Below are positions 42,672-52,651 of a stretch of 64,000 bases of DNA, in pieces; within the stretch, counting starts at the first letter, position 1, and each line of letters starts with the position of its first letter. The translations under genes and the position numbers were made by a program. Source of the stretch: an uncultured Thalassolituus sp. (GTDB lineage Bacteria; Pseudomonadota; Gammaproteobacteria; Pseudomonadales; Oceanobacteraceae); NCBI RefSeq assembly GCF_950066645.1, contig NZ_CATMFB010000001.1:62001-126000 (forward strand). Reading direction: 5' to 3'. The notes beneath the pieces were generated by a model. It worked only from the letters and a program-made list of their open reading frames with translations, was not told the origin of the DNA and searched no databases.

Positions 42672-44744
42672 TTACAGCACCGAAATATCCGCGATACCGA
42701 TAAACAGCCCTTGCAGCTGCTTCAGCAGTGCCAGGCGGTTGTTTTTCACGGCTTCGTCGTCGGCCATCACCATAACGTTGTCGAAGAAGGCGTCGACGGA
42801 TTCACGCAGGCCGGCCAGTTCGGTCAGGGCTGCGCTGTAGTCGCCAGCGGCCATCAGCGGGGCAACTGCAGCTTGCTTGGCAGCAACCTGTTCTGCCAGT
42901 GCTGTCTCTTCGGCTTGTGCCAGCAGAGCGTTGTTTACGTCTGCAGTGACGGCATCGCCGCCGTTCTTAGCGAGGATGTTGGATACACGCTTGTTCGCAG
43001 CAGCCAGTGATTCGGCCGCATCGAGCTTGCTGAATTCGAATACGGCTTTCACACGACGGTTAACGTCCAGTGCATTCGTTACGCCCAGAGCACGTACGGC
43101 CTGGAATACGCCAGCCGGGATGTTTTCATCCGCGTACCAGGCGCTGAAGCGATCCAGCATGTATTCGATCAGGGTGGCTTTGGTGTCGGCCTTTGGCGCC
43201 GTTTTCCAATCACCTTCCAGCGCGTAATCAATGAGCGTTGCCAGGTCGATGTTGATCTCTTTCTCAACCAGAATGCGCAGCACACCCAGAGACGCACGAC
43301 GCAGGGCGAACGGGTCTTTAGAGCCAGTTGGAATCTGACCAAGACCAAACAGACCCACAAGGCTGTCGAGGCGGTCGGCCAGTGCAATCAGCGTACCGGT
43401 TTGTGTGGCAGGCAGTTCATCACCGGCAAACGCAGGCATGTACTGTTCAACCATGGCGGCAGCAACATCAGCGTGTTCGCCATCGTGCTCGGCGTAGTAT
43501 TTACCGGCCAGACCCTGCAGGTCGGTGAATTCGAACACCATGTTAGATACGAGGTCGTTCTTACACAGCTGCGCTGCGCGCTCTACCAGTGCCTTGTCGC
43601 CACCGGTTTCGCCAGCAATGCGGGATGCCAGAGCACCGATACGGCGGGCTTTATCTGCAACAGAACCGAGTTTGTTCACCCAGACGACGTTTTCGAGCTT
43701 GGCGAAACGGCTTTCGAGTTTCTGCTTACGGTCGGTATCCCAGAAGAAGGCCGCATCTGCCAGACGCGGGCGGATCACTTTCTCGTTACCGGATATCACC
43801 TGCGCCGGATCTTTCGATTCGATGTTCGATACGGTAATGAAGTTCGGCAGCAGTTTGCCGTCTTTCATCACGTGGAAGTATTTCTGGTGCTCTTTCATGG
43901 AAGACACCAGTGCTTCTGGCGGTACGCGCAGGAAATCTTCGTCGAATGAGCCAGCCAGTGCCACTGGCCACTCGTTCAGTGCGGTTACTTCGTCGAGCAG
44001 GTCGTCGTCGATGACGGCTTCGCCACCCAGCTTCACGCCTTCGGCAGCAACTTGCTCTTTGATCAGAGCAGAGCGCTCTGCGAAGTCAGCCATAACATAG
44101 GCTTCGCGCAGCTTGGTTTCGTACTCGCCCGGAGACGCAATAGTGATTTCGCCCGTTGAGTGGAAGCGGTGGCCACGCGTGGTGTTGCCTGCTTTCAGGC
44201 CCAGTACTTCAGCGTCTACAACGTCATCGCCCAGCAGCATCAGCAGCCATTGAACCGGACGTACGAATTCAACGCGTGACGCACCCCAGCGCATACGCTT
44301 AGGAATTGGCAGCTTGTCGAGGCTGGTCTGAACGATATCGCCTAGCAGTTCGGTCGTCTGCTTACCCTTAATCGTACGCTGAATCATCAGCTTGCCAGCG
44401 TTTTTGCCGTGAGATTCCGGTGCGGTCTGCAGGTCAGCAGCGCTCGCGCCAGCGCGGGACGCAAAGCCTTCAGCAGCCTTGGTTGGCTTACCATCAGCGT
44501 CGAAAGCGATCTTGGCGGGCGGGCCGTACAGGGTTTCTTCCTGATCGGCCTGCTGGGTTTCGAGGCCAGCAATACGCACAGCGAGACGACGTGGTGCGGC
44601 AAACGCGACGACCTCACCGAAGTTCAGGTTGGCGTCTTTCAGGCCTTGGGTAATACCCGAGGTGAAAGCGTCAGACAGGGTTTTCAGTGCCTTTGGCGGC
44701 AGCTCTTCGGTACCCAGTTCGACCAGAAAATCTTTCGTAGACAT
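42672..44744 (-). CDS. glyS: Glycine--tRNA ligase subunit beta
   Basis: [27 protein letters not shown]; tandem with glyQ. Confidence 0.97.
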   Translation of the reverse strand: MSTKDFLVELGTEELPPKALKTLSDAFTSGITQGLKDANLNFGEVVAFAAPRRLAVRIAGLETQQADQEETLYGPPAKIAFDADGKPTKAAEGFASRAGASAADLQTAPESHGKNAGKLMIQRTIKGKQTTELLGDIVQTSLDKLPIPKRMRWGASRVEFVRPVQWLLMLLGDDVVDAEVLGLKAGNTTRGHRFHSTGEITIASPGEYETKLREAYVMADFAERSALIKEQVAAEGVKLGGEAVIDDDLLDEVTALNEWPVALAGSFDEDFLRVPPEALVSSMKEHQKYFHVMKDGKLLPNFITVSNIESKDPAQVISGNEKVIRPRLADAAFFWDTDRKQKLESRFAKLENVVWVNKLGSVADKARRIGALASRIAGETGGDKALVERAAQLCKNDLVSNMVFEFTDLQGLAGKYYAEHDGEHADVAAAMVEQYMPAFAGDELPATQTGTLIALADRLDSLVGLFGLGQIPTGSKDPFALRRASLGVLRILVEKEINIDLATLIDYALEGDWKTAPKADTKATLIEYMLDRFSAWYADENIPAGVFQAVRALGVTNALDVNRRVKAVFEFSKLDAAESLAAANKRVSNILAKNGGDAVTADVNNALLAQAEETALAEQVAAKQAAVAPLMAAGDYSAALTELAGLRESVDAFFDNVMVMADDEAVKNNRLALLKQLQGLFIGIADISVL

Positions 44745-45739
44745 TACTTCTTCTCCTCCTCAGCAGCCGCTTCTTTGGCTTCGCGCTCAGCCTTCTGTGC
44801 TTCATAACGTGCGAGTACATCGGCACGGTTGGCTTCTTCCGCCAGCGGGAAGCCTTTTTCAGCACGGCTGTCGAAGTACGCCTGAGCTACTGCACGAGCC
44901 AGGGTACGGACGCGGAGGATATAACCCTGACGCTCGGTCACAGAGATCGCGCCACGGGCATCCAGCAGGTTAAAGGTGTGAGACGCTTTCAGTACCTGCT
45001 CGTACGCAGGCAGAGGCAGGTTCGCTTCGATTAAGCGCAGGGCGTCTTTCTCGTACTGGTTGAACGCGGTGAACAGGAAGTCCACGTCCGCGTGTTCAAA
45101 GTTGTACGCAGACTGTTCCACTTCGTTCTGGTGGAAGACGTCGCCATAGGTCACGGCTTTGCCGTCCGGGCCGTAGGTCCAGACCAGATCGTAAACAGAA
45201 TCCACTTCCTGCAGGTACATGGCGATACGCTCAAGACCGTAGGTGATTTCACCAGTCACCGGGAAGCATTCGAGGCCGCCCACCTGCTGGAAGTAAGTGA
45301 ACTGAGTCACTTCCATACCGTTCAGCCAGACTTCCCAGCCCAGACCCCAGGCGCCCAGTGTTGGCGATTCCCAGTTGTCTTCTACAAAACGGATGTCGTG
45401 AACGAGAGTGTCGATACCCATGGCACGCAGAGACTCAAGGTAGAGCTCCTGAATGTTTACTGGGTTTGGCTTCATTACTACCTGAAACTGGTAGTAGTGC
45501 TGCAGACGGTTCGGGTTTTCACCATAACGGCCATCGGTCGGGCGGCGGCTTGGCTGAACATAGGCAGATGCCCAGTTTTCAGGGCCAATAGCACGCAGGA
45601 AGGTAGAGGTGTGGAAGGTACCGGCACCGACTTCCATATCGAGCGGTTGGTTAATCACACAGCCCTGCTCGGACCAGTATTCCTGCAGGGCAGCGATAAG
45701 ACCCTGGAAGGTTTTGATGTTATGGCGGCTCTCACTCAC
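44744..45739 (-). CDS. glyQ: Glycine--tRNA ligase subunit alpha
   Basis: [44 protein letters not shown]. Confidence 0.97.
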   Translation of the reverse strand: MSESRHNIKTFQGLIAALQEYWSEQGCVINQPLDMEVGAGTFHTSTFLRAIGPENWASAYVQPSRRPTDGRYGENPNRLQHYYQFQVVMKPNPVNIQELYLESLRAMGIDTLVHDIRFVEDNWESPTLGAWGLGWEVWLNGMEVTQFTYFQQVGGLECFPVTGEITYGLERIAMYLQEVDSVYDLVWTYGPDGKAVTYGDVFHQNEVEQSAYNFEHADVDFLFTAFNQYEKDALRLIEANLPLPAYEQVLKASHTFNLLDARGAISVTERQGYILRVRTLARAVAQAYFDSRAEKGFPLAEEANRADVLARYEAQKAEREAKEAAAEEEKK

Positions 45740-45885
45740 GGTGATAATTCCTGTGGTTTGCGCGAATTCAAAGACCCGGGATTATAACAGTGGTTTTGCG
45801 GGATAACAGGGGGAGTTAGCAGAGAGGCAAAGGGATGGCAGCGATTGCCAGAGAGGAGGGCACAGAAGGCCCTCCTTTCAGGGGA

Positions 45886-46740
45886 TTACTTCATCAGAAC
45901 CCGGATGTAGTTTGGCAGCGCGAAGCTGGCGACGTGTACTTCCGGATTGTAGTAACGGGTCGCGAAACCAGCGGCGTCGTATCGGGCCTGAATGTCTGCA
46001 ACAGACTGCTTACGCAGTGCTTCGTTATCGGTTGCCCAGGCCAGTGACATAAAGCCGCCGGCGTAGGTTGGTACCGGCGCGACATAAAAACTGGCCTCGT
46101 TGTAGAGCTTGCTCAGGCGCTGGTAGGTGTTGGTCACTTCGTCACCCTGCATAAACGGAACACCGTTCTGAGCCACCATGATGCCGCCTTCGTTCAGGCA
46201 CTTCTTCTCATCGGCGTAGAAGTCCGAGGTGAACAGCACTTCACCCGGGCCGATCGGGTCGGTGGAGTCGGAGATGATGACATCGAATTTATCGGTGCAG
46301 TTCGCCACGAAATCTTTACCGTCTGCGATCACGATATTTGCCCGCGGGTTGTCGTACGCACCGTCAGAGTGTTTCGGGAAGTATTCCTTACACATATCAA
46401 TCACGCTGCCGTCGATCTCAACCTGAGTGACATGCTTAACGTTCTTATGACGCAGCACTTCACGCAGGATACCACCGTCACCGCCGCCAATAATGAGTAC
46501 CCGCTCAGGATTCGGATGCGCAAACAGAGGTACGTGAACCATCATCTCGTGATAGATGAACTCGTCTTTCTCTGTGGTCTGAACCACGCCATCCAGCAGC
46601 ATCACGCGACCCAGAAATGGCGTTTCGAAGATCTCAAGGTGCTGGTGCTCGGTTTTAACTTCAAACAGCAGGTCGCTGACAGTGAAGGACTGGGCGTAGT
46701 CGTCGTAGAGACGCTCGCGGACGAAAGTTTTCTCAGTCAT
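45886..46740 (-). CDS. speE: Polyamine aminopropyltransferase (spermidine synthase)
   Basis: RVLIIGGGDGGILREVLRHK; DVIISDSTDPIGPGEVLFT. Confidence 0.95.
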   Translation of the reverse strand: MTEKTFVRERLYDDYAQSFTVSDLLFEVKTEHQHLEIFETPFLGRVMLLDGVVQTTEKDEFIYHEMMVHVPLFAHPNPERVLIIGGGDGGILREVLRHKNVKHVTQVEIDGSVIDMCKEYFPKHSDGAYDNPRANIVIADGKDFVANCTDKFDVIISDSTDPIGPGEVLFTSDFYADEKKCLNEGGIMVAQNGVPFMQGDEVTNTYQRLSKLYNEASFYVAPVPTYAGGFMSLAWATDNEALRKQSVADIQARYDAAGFATRYYNPEVHVASFALPNYIRVLMK

Positions 46741-46973
46741 GGGCGGGTTCCACAGTGGAGGAGATAAAGCGCGGGAGTATAACGGTCAGGGAAGCTGAGA
46801 CCAAGGTGGCACCGGGTTTTCGCGTAATGGTTGTTACAGCGATCATTGATTTTGTGGACAGCAGCTCTTCTGTCTGCAAAACGTAAGTTTACACTTGTCT
46901 ACTTTTGGCAGTTGTAGGCCGGTGATAACGTCGATTGGCTGAATAACAGCGTACTTTGCAAGAGGAATGCAAA

Positions 46974-47915
46974 ATGAAAATAAAAATGCTCGCACTTATC
47001 TCTCTGTCATCCGTTCTGTTCGGTTGTGGCGGAGATGACGATAGTGACAGTCTGGATCAGCGCATGATGACTCTTGAAGAGCTCGAAAGTGCATTGCCTG
47101 TCGACGCACAAGGAACCAGTAGCAGTCTTGCGGGGCTGTGGCTCATGCAGCTGACTTCGCAAATGTCCGTTGATACTAATTCTGAAGATGACAGTGTTGA
47201 TGAGCTGCATTACTTGCACGGTCGTCAGGTGGCTCTGATCACAGAGACAGAGGATGGCTTTCACACCAGTTTTTGTGGAAGTTATGCCGTACAGACAGAC
47301 CTGGATTTCGCCGCAGCAGATGGTGCGGAGGGGACGTCATATTCGGCGGGGCTGGTTGACGATCAGACGCATTTTAATCTTGATATCACCGACAACCGGG
47401 AGCTGACCGGCGAGTTAACGGTTGCTCATGATGATGAAGTAACGGGCGACTATCAGTTTCTGGGAGTTAAGCTCAGCGATGCGACTTCGTTCGCAGCGGC
47501 CAGCAATGAGATGGATATCACTGCGAGTCTGACGGTAAACGGTGTCGAGTATGCATTTTCTGAACTGGGTACCGATGTGACTTGTGTTGGCAGTAGCGCT
47601 GGCAGCGCAGAAAACACTGCAGATTCGTACCGTACTGACGCATTCCATGTAGGTTTTACGACGGTTGAATCTGGTGCATCCGGCGTGAGCCTTGCCCTGG
47701 GTGAATTGAGCTGTCCGCAGAATATGATCGATGGTAGCAGTGAAACAGCGATTGCTGAGTGTGACGCAGCTTCTCTTGTCGTGGAGCTGGAAAGCAGCAG
47801 TTTTGAATATGATGAAAAGGAAGTCATCCTTGATTCCGGTTTCTCTGTGACATCAGCAGAAAACACCGATCGTAACGCTCTGTGGGATGTGCGCATCGGT
47901 TTGCCCGGAGCCTGA
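46974..47915 (+). CDS. Lipoprotein of unknown function, paralog family member 1
   Basis: Lipobox VLFGCGGDDD; SLAGLWLMQL...; GVKLSDATSFAAAS; similar architecture to 48139, 49341, 51983. Confidence 0.75.
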   Translation: MKIKMLALISLSSVLFGCGGDDDSDSLDQRMMTLEELESALPVDAQGTSSSLAGLWLMQLTSQMSVDTNSEDDSVDELHYLHGRQVALITETEDGFHTSFCGSYAVQTDLDFAAADGAEGTSYSAGLVDDQTHFNLDITDNRELTGELTVAHDDEVTGDYQFLGVKLSDATSFAAASNEMDITASLTVNGVEYAFSELGTDVTCVGSSAGSAENTADSYRTDAFHVGFTTVESGASGVSLALGELSCPQNMIDGSSETAIAECDAASLVVELESSSFEYDEKEVILDSGFSVTSAENTDRNALWDVRIGLPGA

Positions 47916-47935
47916 CACCTTCCTTTACCGAGCAC

Positions 47936-48114
47936 AAAGGCCAGCAATCGCTGGCCTTTCTTTTTAGCAGAGCACGACAGATTACTTTGGCACTTGCAGA
48001 ACGTCGACCACACCGACGTGCAGCACACGATCTTCCCTGGCCACGGCCGGCAAAGAAACGGAGGCCGGCATTTCACCTGAATGTCATAAAGCTGGTGCAG
48101 GGTGCGCGCATGGA
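47936..48114 (-). pseudogene. Relic of the alpha/beta-hydrolase gene 3' end (copy A) including terminator hairpin
   Basis: aaaggccagcaatcgctggcctttcttttTAGCAGAGCACGACAGATTACT identical or near-identical to 50327-50376; then agaacgtcgac..caccgacgtgcag.acacgatcttc resembles 50497-50533. Confidence 0.65.
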
Positions 48115-48138
48115 GAATCAAACAAAGGAACAGTTTCA

Positions 48139-49122
48139 ATGAACAAACCTCTCATCTGTCTACCTCTGATAACTTTTACTTTACTGACTGCGTGTGGTGG
48201 GGGTGAAGGTGTCAGCCCCCAAAGTATTGAGTCGATGCAGCGGTTGCTTCCACAATCCCCAGTGTCCGGCGCATCGGATTCGCTGAATGGTTTCTGGCTG
48301 GTGCTTTCCAGTACCACATCTGAGGGTCACAGTGAGTATGGAAACGCTTCCTCGTATGACGAAGGCCGTCAGCTGGCGCTTGTATCAGAGGATGAAAACG
48401 GAGTTCGCCTGCACCTCTGTGCTTCTGATTATTACATGGAGTTTGACGAAGTAAGCCTGATCCGCGAAGGGCAGCAGCTGGCGTATGACGTGGAATATGG
48501 CTCAGAGGAAGAGGGGGACTGGTATTACGAACACTTCGCTGCGGAGATCACCGGGAATCATCGTTTCACAGGAACGGCGAAGGTCGGCAATCTCGATTCC
48601 GACCGAGAGTCGGAAGCAGAAGATGTTACTAACATTGTTGCTGTGAAGCTCAGTAACGCTCTCACTCTGACGGAACTGGCCAGTGAAGTCAGCCTGGACC
48701 TGTATCTGTCAGTAAATGATCAGGCGCTGACCACAGCGGAGCTGGCGAATGACATTATTTGTGCAGGCAGTTCAACGGGACGTGTGCGGGGGTCGGTCGA
48801 CGGCATTCAGTACGACTTCGATAGTACTTATGTGGCAGCACTGACTGACAATGATTTTGAGGACATCAAATACAGTGCGCTGAGAGGAGCAGAGACCATT
48901 GATGATCAGATACTGCTCTCTCAGGATCTTATTCCAACCCCTGAAACGCCGGTCTTCATACGTGAGTGCGATCTTTACTGCGAGGAAGTTATCCGGGGAT
49001 CGATCGATTCTGAGAACATCAGTGCGTTTGATAGCGAGGGCTTCGAGCTGCACTCCGAGATCTCGGCATCCCGTCCGGATGGCGCCACATTTGAGTGGCG
49101 CTTTAACCTGGAAGAAAACTGA
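48139..49122 (+). CDS. Lipoprotein of unknown function, paralog family member 2
   Basis: Lipobox LLTACGGGEG; SLNGFWLVLSS; AVKLSNALTLTELAS. Confidence 0.75.
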   Translation: MNKPLICLPLITFTLLTACGGGEGVSPQSIESMQRLLPQSPVSGASDSLNGFWLVLSSTTSEGHSEYGNASSYDEGRQLALVSEDENGVRLHLCASDYYMEFDEVSLIREGQQLAYDVEYGSEEEGDWYYEHFAAEITGNHRFTGTAKVGNLDSDRESEAEDVTNIVAVKLSNALTLTELASEVSLDLYLSVNDQALTTAELANDIICAGSSTGRVRGSVDGIQYDFDSTYVAALTDNDFEDIKYSALRGAETIDDQILLSQDLIPTPETPVFIRECDLYCEEVIRGSIDSENISAFDSEGFELHSEISASRPDGATFEWRFNLEEN

Positions 49123-49128
49123 AAAACA

Positions 49129-49224
49129 AAAAAAGGCCAGCAATCGCTGGCCTTTCTTATTAGCAGAGCACGACAGATTACTGTTCGAGACCTGCGATAA
49201 AATCTTTCAGGTCCTGTGCCGTTT
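49129..49224 (-). pseudogene. Relic of the alpha/beta-hydrolase gene 3' end (copy B) including terminator hairpin
   Basis: 96 bp matching 50324-50419 with one mismatch (cctgcg/ccagcg), ends inside hydrolase coding sequence. Confidence 0.85.
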
Positions 49225-49340
49225 TAGTTGGTGTTTCCGCCTGTTAGATGAGACTCAAGGTGTCGTCACAGGAGTCTACTGTTTATTGATATGTCTGTTA
49301 TGCTGCAGGGAGTAAATACAAGAACAAGGGAATGTAATAT

Positions 49341-50306
49341 ATGAATCTCCGTTCAGTTCTCATGATTTCTGTTGCTGGATCGCTCATTGCTTGTGGCGGA
49401 AGCGATAAATCATCCTCACAGAAACAGCTGTCTTTAGATACGCTTCAGAAAAATCAGCCTCAGGTGAATATCGCGCTGGATTCTATGACACCGGCGGGAA
49501 TTTGGGTTGGTGACTTCAGTAATACCGCTGAATTTACATTTCATTCGACCAGTGGCTCACACGTGGATAACGGTCGCATGGTATTCCTTATTGAGCCCAC
49601 CGACGACGCATCCCAGTATGTGGTCAATTTATGCGCCTACAACACAGAGGCGATGACAAAAGATATTTTCTCTGTAAGTGGTAGTTCTCTGGGACTGGAA
49701 ATCGATGAATCCTACCCTGAAGAAGACGAGGTGTGGCGTTGGACCATAAACTTCGCGATGGAGCAGAACCTGTCGGCGACCATGACTGGCGATTATTTTG
49801 ACGAGTATGGAGACTATAGCCGTACAGAGACGTTCCTGATGGCTGCAACTAAGATCAGTGATGCAACCAGTTTTACGGAGGCAGCTAGTTCTCTGGACAT
49901 CAGTTACCACTCTTCTAGCAGCGATGATACTGCCTTCTCTGATGTGAGTGATAAATTGACCTGCCTTGTATCATCGGAAAGACCGGTAAAAGGTACCGCG
50001 ACCACGGGTGAAAACTACAGTGGTACATTTGCATTCGCTGGGGCAGTGCTTGGCCTCTATGAGTACATTGATATTCTCGAGTACCGCATTGAGGGTGTTG
50101 ACGACCTTGACGCTGGTGAAGTGGCGTACATAGTCGGCTCTGAGGCCAGAGCTAGCCTTTGCTACGATGAGCCGTGCGCCGCTGTCACCGACGCTTCCGT
50201 CGCTATTACAGAGAGTAGCGCTGCTGCTTTCTCTTTTGAAGGTTCAGCCTCTCTTGATGACGGTTTGCCAGATGTAGAATTTTCTTTTTCTATTGCAATT
50301 CCTTAG
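49341..50306 (+). CDS. Lipoprotein of unknown function, paralog family member 3
   Basis: Lipobox SLIACGGSDK; PAGIWVGDFS; ATKISDATSFTEAAS. Confidence 0.75.
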   Translation: MNLRSVLMISVAGSLIACGGSDKSSSQKQLSLDTLQKNQPQVNIALDSMTPAGIWVGDFSNTAEFTFHSTSGSHVDNGRMVFLIEPTDDASQYVVNLCAYNTEAMTKDIFSVSGSSLGLEIDESYPEEDEVWRWTINFAMEQNLSATMTGDYFDEYGDYSRTETFLMAATKISDATSFTEAASSLDISYHSSSSDDTAFSDVSDKLTCLVSSERPVKGTATTGENYSGTFAFAGAVLGLYEYIDILEYRIEGVDDLDAGEVAYIVGSEARASLCYDEPCAAVTDASVAITESSAAAFSFEGSASLDDGLPDVEFSFSIAIP

Positions 50307-50323
50307 ACAGCCCTGAATGACAC

Positions 50324-50419
50324 AAAAAAGGCCAGCAATCGCTGGCCTTTCTTATTAGCAGAGCACGACAGATTACTGTTCGAGACCAGCGATAAAATCT
50401 TTCAGGTCCTGTGCCGTTT
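50324..50419. repeat. Reference copy (C) of the 96-bp repeat: terminator plus hydrolase 3' end
   Basis: GGCCAGCaatcGCTGGCC hairpin flanked by A/T tracts and the functional hydrolase C-terminus. Confidence 0.85.
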
Positions 50420-51311
50420 CTGCGGGCGCTTCCAGTTGTGGCAGGTGACCAATGCCATCCATCTTGATGGTGGTTACGTTAGGCATCAGTTTTTCCAGAA
50501 CGTCGACTGCACCAACGTGCAGTACGCGGTCTTCTTTGCCCCAGACCAGTAACGTCGGCGTTGCCAGGCCAGTGACCCGGGCTTCAACGCTGTCTGCTTT
50601 CAGCTGGGCAAAGATTTTCTGCTCAAGATCGAAGTTTGCGATACGTTTTCTGGCCATCTGGTCTTTAACAAAGCCGGGTACGAACGGAGGTTCGCTCATG
50701 ACCAGATCGAATACATCGCGGAACTCCTCTTCTGTCTTGGCCGTCAGTGGGTTTACCCCAGTCTCGCGGATGATGCGGGCCATTTCAGATTCAGGTGCAG
50801 ACCAGACACCGCCGGGATCAAGCAGCCACAGGCTTTTCACTTCAGCCGGATAAATCGATGCGTATGTCATGGCGATATGTCCGCCCATTGAGCTTCCGCC
50901 AATATGAATTCGGCGTTTAAGGTCCAGCAGTGTGAACAGCTCGTGCAGGCGGCGTGCCTGTGCCAGAGGGGAATAATCTGCATCTTCCGGCTTAGATGAT
51001 TCTCCGAAACCGATGTGATCAGGAACGATCAGGTGGAAGTCTTTCAGGTAGGGAGCAGATTCGGTGAAGTTGTCTTTATCGGCACCGAATCCGTGTAGCA
51101 GAACCAGAGTGTCCGCGTCTTTGTTATCCGACTCGAGGTAGACGTACTTCAGGCCACTGCTGAGGGTAATTTCTTTCTTTTCCAGGTCGCCCAGGCCGCG
51201 CTTAAGATCTACCAGAAATGCCGCAGTGCCGGCGGGCGCAATCATTACGGTGGCTGCAGAACCGATAACGGCGAGTACAACGACCGCGATGAGAACTTTG
51301 ATGATTTTCAT
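50373..51311 (-). CDS. Alpha/beta hydrolase with N-terminal signal/anchor
   Basis: LVLLHGFGADKDNF, IHIGGSSMGGHIAMTYA; LVWGKEDRVLHV; start 51311. Confidence 0.92.
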   Translation of the reverse strand: MKIIKVLIAVVVLAVIGSAATVMIAPAGTAAFLVDLKRGLGDLEKKEITLSSGLKYVYLESDNKDADTLVLLHGFGADKDNFTESAPYLKDFHLIVPDHIGFGESSKPEDADYSPLAQARRLHELFTLLDLKRRIHIGGSSMGGHIAMTYASIYPAEVKSLWLLDPGGVWSAPESEMARIIRETGVNPLTAKTEEEFRDVFDLVMSEPPFVPGFVKDQMARKRIANFDLEQKIFAQLKADSVEARVTGLATPTLLVWGKEDRVLHVGAVDVLEKLMPNVTTIKMDGIGHLPQLEAPAETAQDLKDFIAGLEQ

Positions 51312-51389
51312 TATGTCTTCCTTAAAAGTAACAGGCGCGCCTATCTTACCCCGCAAATGCGACTTCGCCATGGTTAAAACCGCCGGACT

Positions 51390-51809
51390 TCACTCCTGAA
51401 CCTGCAATTTCAGCCAATCTCCGCTCGCAACAACCTCCGCTCCGGGCGGCCTGAACAGGCTTTCGTATACCCAGACGGGGTGGCGGAACATCTGTCCGTT
51501 AAATTCGACCTGGGTTTCGACACGTTGATACTCGTGCGGGCGGGGAGATACTGCATCGCACCCTTCGTAGCGGTCCAGAGTGCGTAACAGGCTGTCGTCA
51601 TGGATCAGAAACAGATCGCCTGTAACCCAGCGGCAGTCGTTCAGCAGCAGCCCCGGGTAACGTCCAAGGTCAAACAGCTCACCCCCGACCCTGGCCTGAC
51701 CGAGGTGCCTGGCTTTCTGGCGCAGCGCCTGCTTTGCCATTGCAGCACCCCCTATGCTGCTGGTGCGGCGCCAGGCAGGGCGCAGGCTCCCGTATACAAA
51801 AAGGTACAT
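51390..51809 (-). CDS. Gamma-glutamylcyclotransferase-like (AIG2/GGCT) protein
   Basis: MYLFVYGSLRPAW; LDRYEGCD. Confidence 0.88.
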   Translation of the reverse strand: MYLFVYGSLRPAWRRTSSIGGAAMAKQALRQKARHLGQARVGGELFDLGRYPGLLLNDCRWVTGDLFLIHDDSLLRTLDRYEGCDAVSPRPHEYQRVETQVEFNGQMFRHPVWVYESLFRPPGAEVVASGDWLKLQVQE

Positions 51810-51982
51810 ATGTTGTGCTTCTGTCATTCTGAGAACTGCCTGTCAGAAAATGTGGAATCCAGTGAGATGAATGTGACCGGAGACACGTTAGGGAGGTTGT
51901 GACGTTCGGCGTCGGTTTGCAAGTTGAAAATGCCTGCTAAATTGAACATCAGTTAAATTTAAATCTGCAAACAGGATACGAC

Positions 51983-52639
51983 ATGAAACTGACGACCTCT
52001 GCAATTCCCGCATGCGCGGCTGTTCTGGCTCTGACACTACAGGGTTGTGCTAATGATGTTCAGGTAGCGCGCGTTCAGTCAGCGGTTCCTGACTCTCCGG
52101 TCGGCATCTGGCTGACGGAAGCTCAGGTGGGCGAGGAGGCAGAGATCCGCCAGCTGATGGTGATTGAGGCTCTGGGCAGTGGTGACTACCGCATCCATGA
52201 ATGTGCATTGACTGCCAATGCCAGCGAGGCACTGAGCCGGACTCATTTTCATGGTGGTCGCCTGCGGAGCGGCTGGGCAATTACGGATGAAAATTTCGTG
52301 CAGCCTTACAGTGAGTCTGAGCTGATCACTCTGGTCGTCGACGGCCATTCGCTGGCGGGTGAATATCATCAGTACGATCGTAATCTTGATGGTTCGTATG
52401 TGGCCCATCAGGTGGTGGGCATCACTGGCACCCGGATCAGTACGGCGCAGAGTCTGGATACCTTGTCGGCACTGGAAATCCAGTCAATGCTGGGAACGGG
52501 GGCTGCCTGGACCGCGGATACCGGGCATCTTGGGCAGACTTGTGCGGCTGTGAGTACAGAGACTGATGTTGCGTCGCAGCTGGTGGCTGAACTCTTTGAG
52601 GAAGGCGGCACTCCGACGGTTCTCGCCGGAGGCCGCTGA
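51983..52639 (+). CDS. Lipoprotein of unknown function, paralog family member 4 (short)
   Basis: Lipobox LTLQGCAND; SPVGIWLTEAQ; GTRISTAQSLDTLSALEIQ. Confidence 0.7.
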   Translation: MKLTTSAIPACAAVLALTLQGCANDVQVARVQSAVPDSPVGIWLTEAQVGEEAEIRQLMVIEALGSGDYRIHECALTANASEALSRTHFHGGRLRSGWAITDENFVQPYSESELITLVVDGHSLAGEYHQYDRNLDGSYVAHQVVGITGTRISTAQSLDTLSALEIQSMLGTGAAWTADTGHLGQTCAAVSTETDVASQLVAELFEEGGTPTVLAGGR

Positions 52640-52651
52640 GTTATCAGTGCC

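Noticed and set aside
45855-45885. Hairpin GGAGGGC..GCCCTCC downstream of speE as an intrinsic terminator
   Set aside because: Stem is plausible but no U-tract follows in the direction of speE transcription.
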